DNA of 64,000 bases from Mytilus galloprovincialis. Its lineage: Eukaryota > Mollusca > Bivalvia > Mytilida > Mytilidae. The notes under the pieces are model-generated. The model searched no databases and had not been told where the DNA came from. It worked only from the letters and a program-made list of their open reading frames with translations. This document shows, in pieces, positions 61,710-64,000 of the stretch (positions within the stretch are counted from its first letter, which is position 1; every line of letters begins with the position of its first letter). Location of the stretch: positions 52,969,078-53,033,077 of the forward strand of contig NC_134841.1 of assembly GCF_965363235.1 (NCBI RefSeq), read 5' to 3'. The position numbers were made by a program, and so were the translations under genes.

Positions 61710-62615
61710 ATGGAGAGACTTCCAGCTTTACTGTTGAAAACTATAGAAAATGCATGCGAACAATTTCGTAATATATCATTTACTGTGCATGGTGAAAATG
61801 ACAGAGCCTGTATATCTGTAGTTTTTACAAATGAAGATAATACTAAAAGTAAAAGAAAATCAAATTCTACCGTAAATCGTAATAAAAAACGGATGAAAGA
61901 ATATAACAATGACAATGTAAATATTGAGAATATTGAGAATCCTACAAATGTGATTTGTTCAGACCGTTCATCTGAAATAATTCAAATAACGAATGAAGAG
62001 GTATCGACAAATACCTTAGATATAATGGACTTTGACGATAACCCGTCTGTGGCCTCTGGTACTACAGGTAACATCGAAGTTATAGAGAGTCCGAATATAG
62101 AACTGTCGATCGATACAGGTAAAGAATTGTCTATGTCACCAACCTGTTTAACAAGTAAAAGTGTAAACAATGTGAATGAAAATAAACATAGAGTATCAGT
62201 TGGGAGAATTGAAAATAATAAATGCAACGGAGACGAAGATAATTTATTATCAAACTGTACAATTAGTCAAGCAAATAACAGTAATATTGTATCTACTCCG
62301 TCAACATGTGACAAAGTGAAAGAACATAATAAAACATTACAAGCTAGTAGATTTATTTATAAAATTGTTTTAAAACAAAACCGAAGTGGTATGGACATAT
62401 TAATTGGAAAAACGCAAAGAGGACTTCTGATATTATATCATATGGGCCATAAAAATGTTGAAATTGTCAATCGCGGGGAACGAGATTACCGGTTATTGAA
62501 CAAAGTGGTAACCGAGGATTTTAAAGATGTTAGAACAACAAAACTGATGACTGATGCAGTCCGTCAAGGAATACTGGAGATTGAAAACCTGGCTTGTGGA
62601 AATAAAAAACTGTAA
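61710..62615 (+). CDS. uncharacterised 301-aa protein of the inserted element, ORF1-like?
   Basis: Intact ORF with no family that I can name. Residues 1-42 look folded (MERLPALLLKTIENACEQF, then a beta-like FTVHG...CISVVFT stretch). Residues 46-63 are basic (KSKRK, KKRMK) and could be a nuclear signal or nucleic-acid contact. Residues 64-210 are Asn/Ser/Glu-rich and probably disordered. Residues 212-297 look folded again (FIYKIVLKQ, GLLILYHMGHKNVEIV, DAVRQGILEIENL). There is no zinc knuckle, RRM signature, membrane segment or signal peptide that I can see. The start is the first ATG of the frame after about 250 nt of leader. By position it could be the ORF1-type protein of a non-LTR element or a retroposed host protein. 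Codon use is strongly AT-biased. Confidence 0.6.
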   Translation: MERLPALLLKTIENACEQFRNISFTVHGENDRACISVVFTNEDNTKSKRKSNSTVNRNKKRMKEYNNDNVNIENIENPTNVICSDRSSEIIQITNEEVSTNTLDIMDFDDNPSVASGTTGNIEVIESPNIELSIDTGKELSMSPTCLTSKSVNNVNENKHRVSVGRIENNKCNGDEDNLLSNCTISQANNSNIVSTPSTCDKVKEHNKTLQASRFIYKIVLKQNRSGMDILIGKTQRGLLILYHMGHKNVEIVNRGERDYRLLNKVVTEDFKDVRTTKLMTDAVRQGILEIENLACGNKKL

Positions 62616-63199
62616 AATTTTTTAAGTATTTTATAATTTGTTTTTGTAATGAGAAGTGTGTATGTTTCTGTGAGAAAATGGGAAAAAATGTTTTTGCTGA
62701 ATTATGATAATTAAATTGTGATTTTGTTTACTTGTCTTATTATTGCTGATAATTGACTTAATATTTAATACTTTTGAATTTATTTGCATGGTGGAATGGA
62801 GACCAGCCCTTTGCGATCTTTTATTTCGATTGTATCAATTTTCGTCATATGTAGGACAATAATACAGTACCGTACAAACACTAAAACTCTTTAATTTTTT
62901 CATTGTATTCGGTGTAGGCTTTTATAATTTCAATGTATGAGCAGAATGGTAGATTAGAATGAGATTGAATATAAATATAGGGATATGATGTTGTTCCATA
63001 AAAAATGATAGATATATATGTAAATATGAGTATACGAAAGTTGATATTAATCAGATAATTATGTTCGTGACAAATATTTCACGCAATATAGATAATTTTG
63101 CAAATATAATTCATTTTCAGAGAAAGGACAATAAATAATGAAAATGTTTTTATGTTTGTGTAATTGAAACTGTGATATGTATATATGAATTGTGAATTT
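62616..63199 (+). other. 3' untranslated part of the inserted element
   Basis: 584 bp, AT-rich, no ORF. Leads to AATAAA-GAT-A12. Confidence 0.55.
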
Positions 63200-63220
63200 A
63201 ATAAAGATAAAAAAAAAAAA

Positions 63221-63270
63221 GCACTGGACTTTTAAGCCAGAGGTCGTCGGTTCGAATCCCACCGAGGATG
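63221..63270 (+). pseudogene. 3' part (nt 24-73) of a tRNA-like gene, right copy of duplication
   Basis: Begins directly after the poly(A) tract with nt 24 of the A26 variant. It lacks the acceptor 5' strand and most of the D arm, but keeps the B box and the downstream T5. Confidence 0.88.
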
Positions 63271-63280
63271 CAAAACATAG
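63221..63280 (+). repeat. 60-bp target-site duplication, right copy
   Basis: Directly follows the A12 tract; the array sequence then continues with ATACTTTTTG, the T5 of half B. Confidence 0.9.
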
Positions 63281-63701
63281 ATACTTTTTGTTCTTTCTGT
63301 CATCACTGTATGCTACTAACTACATTGTCCTTCTTCAAAATTGATCAAATTCAAATTTTCGACCACACAAAAGAGGTGAATTGTTTTTCCACTCGGTTTG
63401 GTTGGATCGTAAAAGCACATAATTCAGTATACAATATCAGTGACCTTTTAGATACGAAGCGACAATTTGACTATAGATGGTAACATCTATTTAAATGTCA
63501 TATATATCAAATACAGTGTGGAGAATGTATTCCAGATAACGAACAGTTAACAACATTTCCACTCCTATTCTAATTCCCGTCAACAACAACAAACAAAAAA
63601 GTCACCATTCGTTATATAAACATTTGACTAGCTAATATCAATTTTAAGGGTTGCAAAATGCGTTTAAGAATAAATGATATAGTTAACAACATGATATGTA
63701 T

Positions 63702-63774
63702 GTCCTCGTAGCGCAGGGGATAGCGCGCCGGACTTCTAATCCGGAGGTCGTGGGTTCGAATCCCACCGAGGATG
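63702..63774 (+). tRNA. tRNA-Arg-TCT: tRNA-Arg (UCU), unit 45
   Basis: Intact, followed by the normal T5. The A-type flank then switches to B-type sequence within the shared TCATCACTGTA word. Confidence 0.95.
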
Positions 63775-64000
63775 CAAAACAAAATATTTTTGTTCGTTCC
63801 GTCATCACTGTATGCTACTAACTACATTGTCCTTCTTCAAAATTGATCAAATTCAAATTTTCGACCACACAGAAGAGGTGAATTGTTTTTCCACTCGGGT
63901 TTTTTTTTTTCAAATACGCCTGAAAAACTATACTGCTTATTTGTTTGTTTGTTATGTAAAATTTGTCGTCTAGATATTTTCAACGATGTGACAAAAAGAC

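Larger units (their letters stand above)
61453..63220 (+). mobile_element. 1768-bp poly(A)-ended retroposed element inside a tRNA-like gene
   Basis: Unrelated to the array, with a single ORF, a 3' tract of 12 A (63209-63220) and a 60-bp direct repeat of target on both sides. These are marks of reverse-transcribed insertion. AATAAA (63200-63205) is only 3 nt from the A tract, closer than in a normally polyadenylated mRNA (about 10-30 nt), which fits a LINE-like 3' end better than a processed host mRNA. No reverse transcriptase or endonuclease is present, so it would be non-autonomous, like half-elements that keep only ORF1. A host-gene retrocopy remains possible. Confidence 0.7.
63221..64000 (+). 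repeat. tandem array block 4, rearranged, runs off the window
   Basis: Starts with the second copy of the 60-bp target duplication. About 111 bp is missing after 63398, covering the T-run through the CAGCGGC stretch. An intact tRNA-Arg lies at 63702. Its 3' flank switches from A type to B type near 63800-63813, giving a hybrid half. The repeat continues past the window end. Confidence 0.93.

Noticed and set aside
61559-61915. 118-codon minus-strand ORF
   Set aside because: It overlaps the leader and start of the 301-codon ORF on the other strand, and is hydrophobic low-complexity antisense.
61982-62227. 81-codon minus-strand ORF
   Set aside because: Antisense shadow inside the 301-codon ORF.

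Overview
The window is eukaryotic, AT-rich and almost free of protein-coding sequence. It is probably from a bivalve mollusc, most likely a mussel (Mytilus-like). The grounds are an intronless metazoan-type tRNA-Arg(UCU), short hAT-like non-autonomous elements, and an interspersed repeat at 43815-44078 that I recognise from memory as very common in Mytilus DNA. The species call is an inference.

Layout. A higher-order tandem array of a roughly 1186-1189 bp unit fills most of the window: 217-37967, 44348-49521, 51625-61452 and 63221-64000. Each unit is a dimer of two diverged homologous halves. Half A carries a well-folded tRNA-Arg with anticodon UCU (45 copies, 43 without a stem defect). Half B carries a degenerate tRNA-Arg relative whose anticodon reads UUU (44 complete copies plus one 3' fragment), with one mismatch in every stem. 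Both halves keep the internal A and B boxes, a T5 terminator 13-15 nt downstream, and an upstream AATAAATGATATAG element at exactly -33. The window therefore looks like a large RNA polymerase III gene cluster that behaves as a satellite.

Interruptions. (1) A 274-bp insert lies at 23065-23338 and (2) a 6380-bp block at 37968-44347. They enter the unit at the same base, 24 bp upstream of tRNA-Arg, and share their left end. (3) A 2103-bp block at 49522-51624 is flanked by a 78-bp direct repeat of array sequence. (4) A 1768-bp poly(A)-ended element at 61453-63220 carries one intact 301-codon ORF. It sits inside a half-B tRNA-like gene and is flanked by a 60-bp direct repeat, which suggests a retrotransposed element targeting a tRNA-type site.

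The non-array blocks hold hairpins, two copies of a small hAT-like element, a possible spliced non-coding transcript and otherwise unremarkable AT-rich DNA. Segment-specific markers (length of a T-run, a G/T site, a 196-bp promoter duplication, shared single-base changes) show that the array grew by repeated multi-unit duplications and unequal exchange. No CRISPR, rRNA or bacterial-type operon is present.
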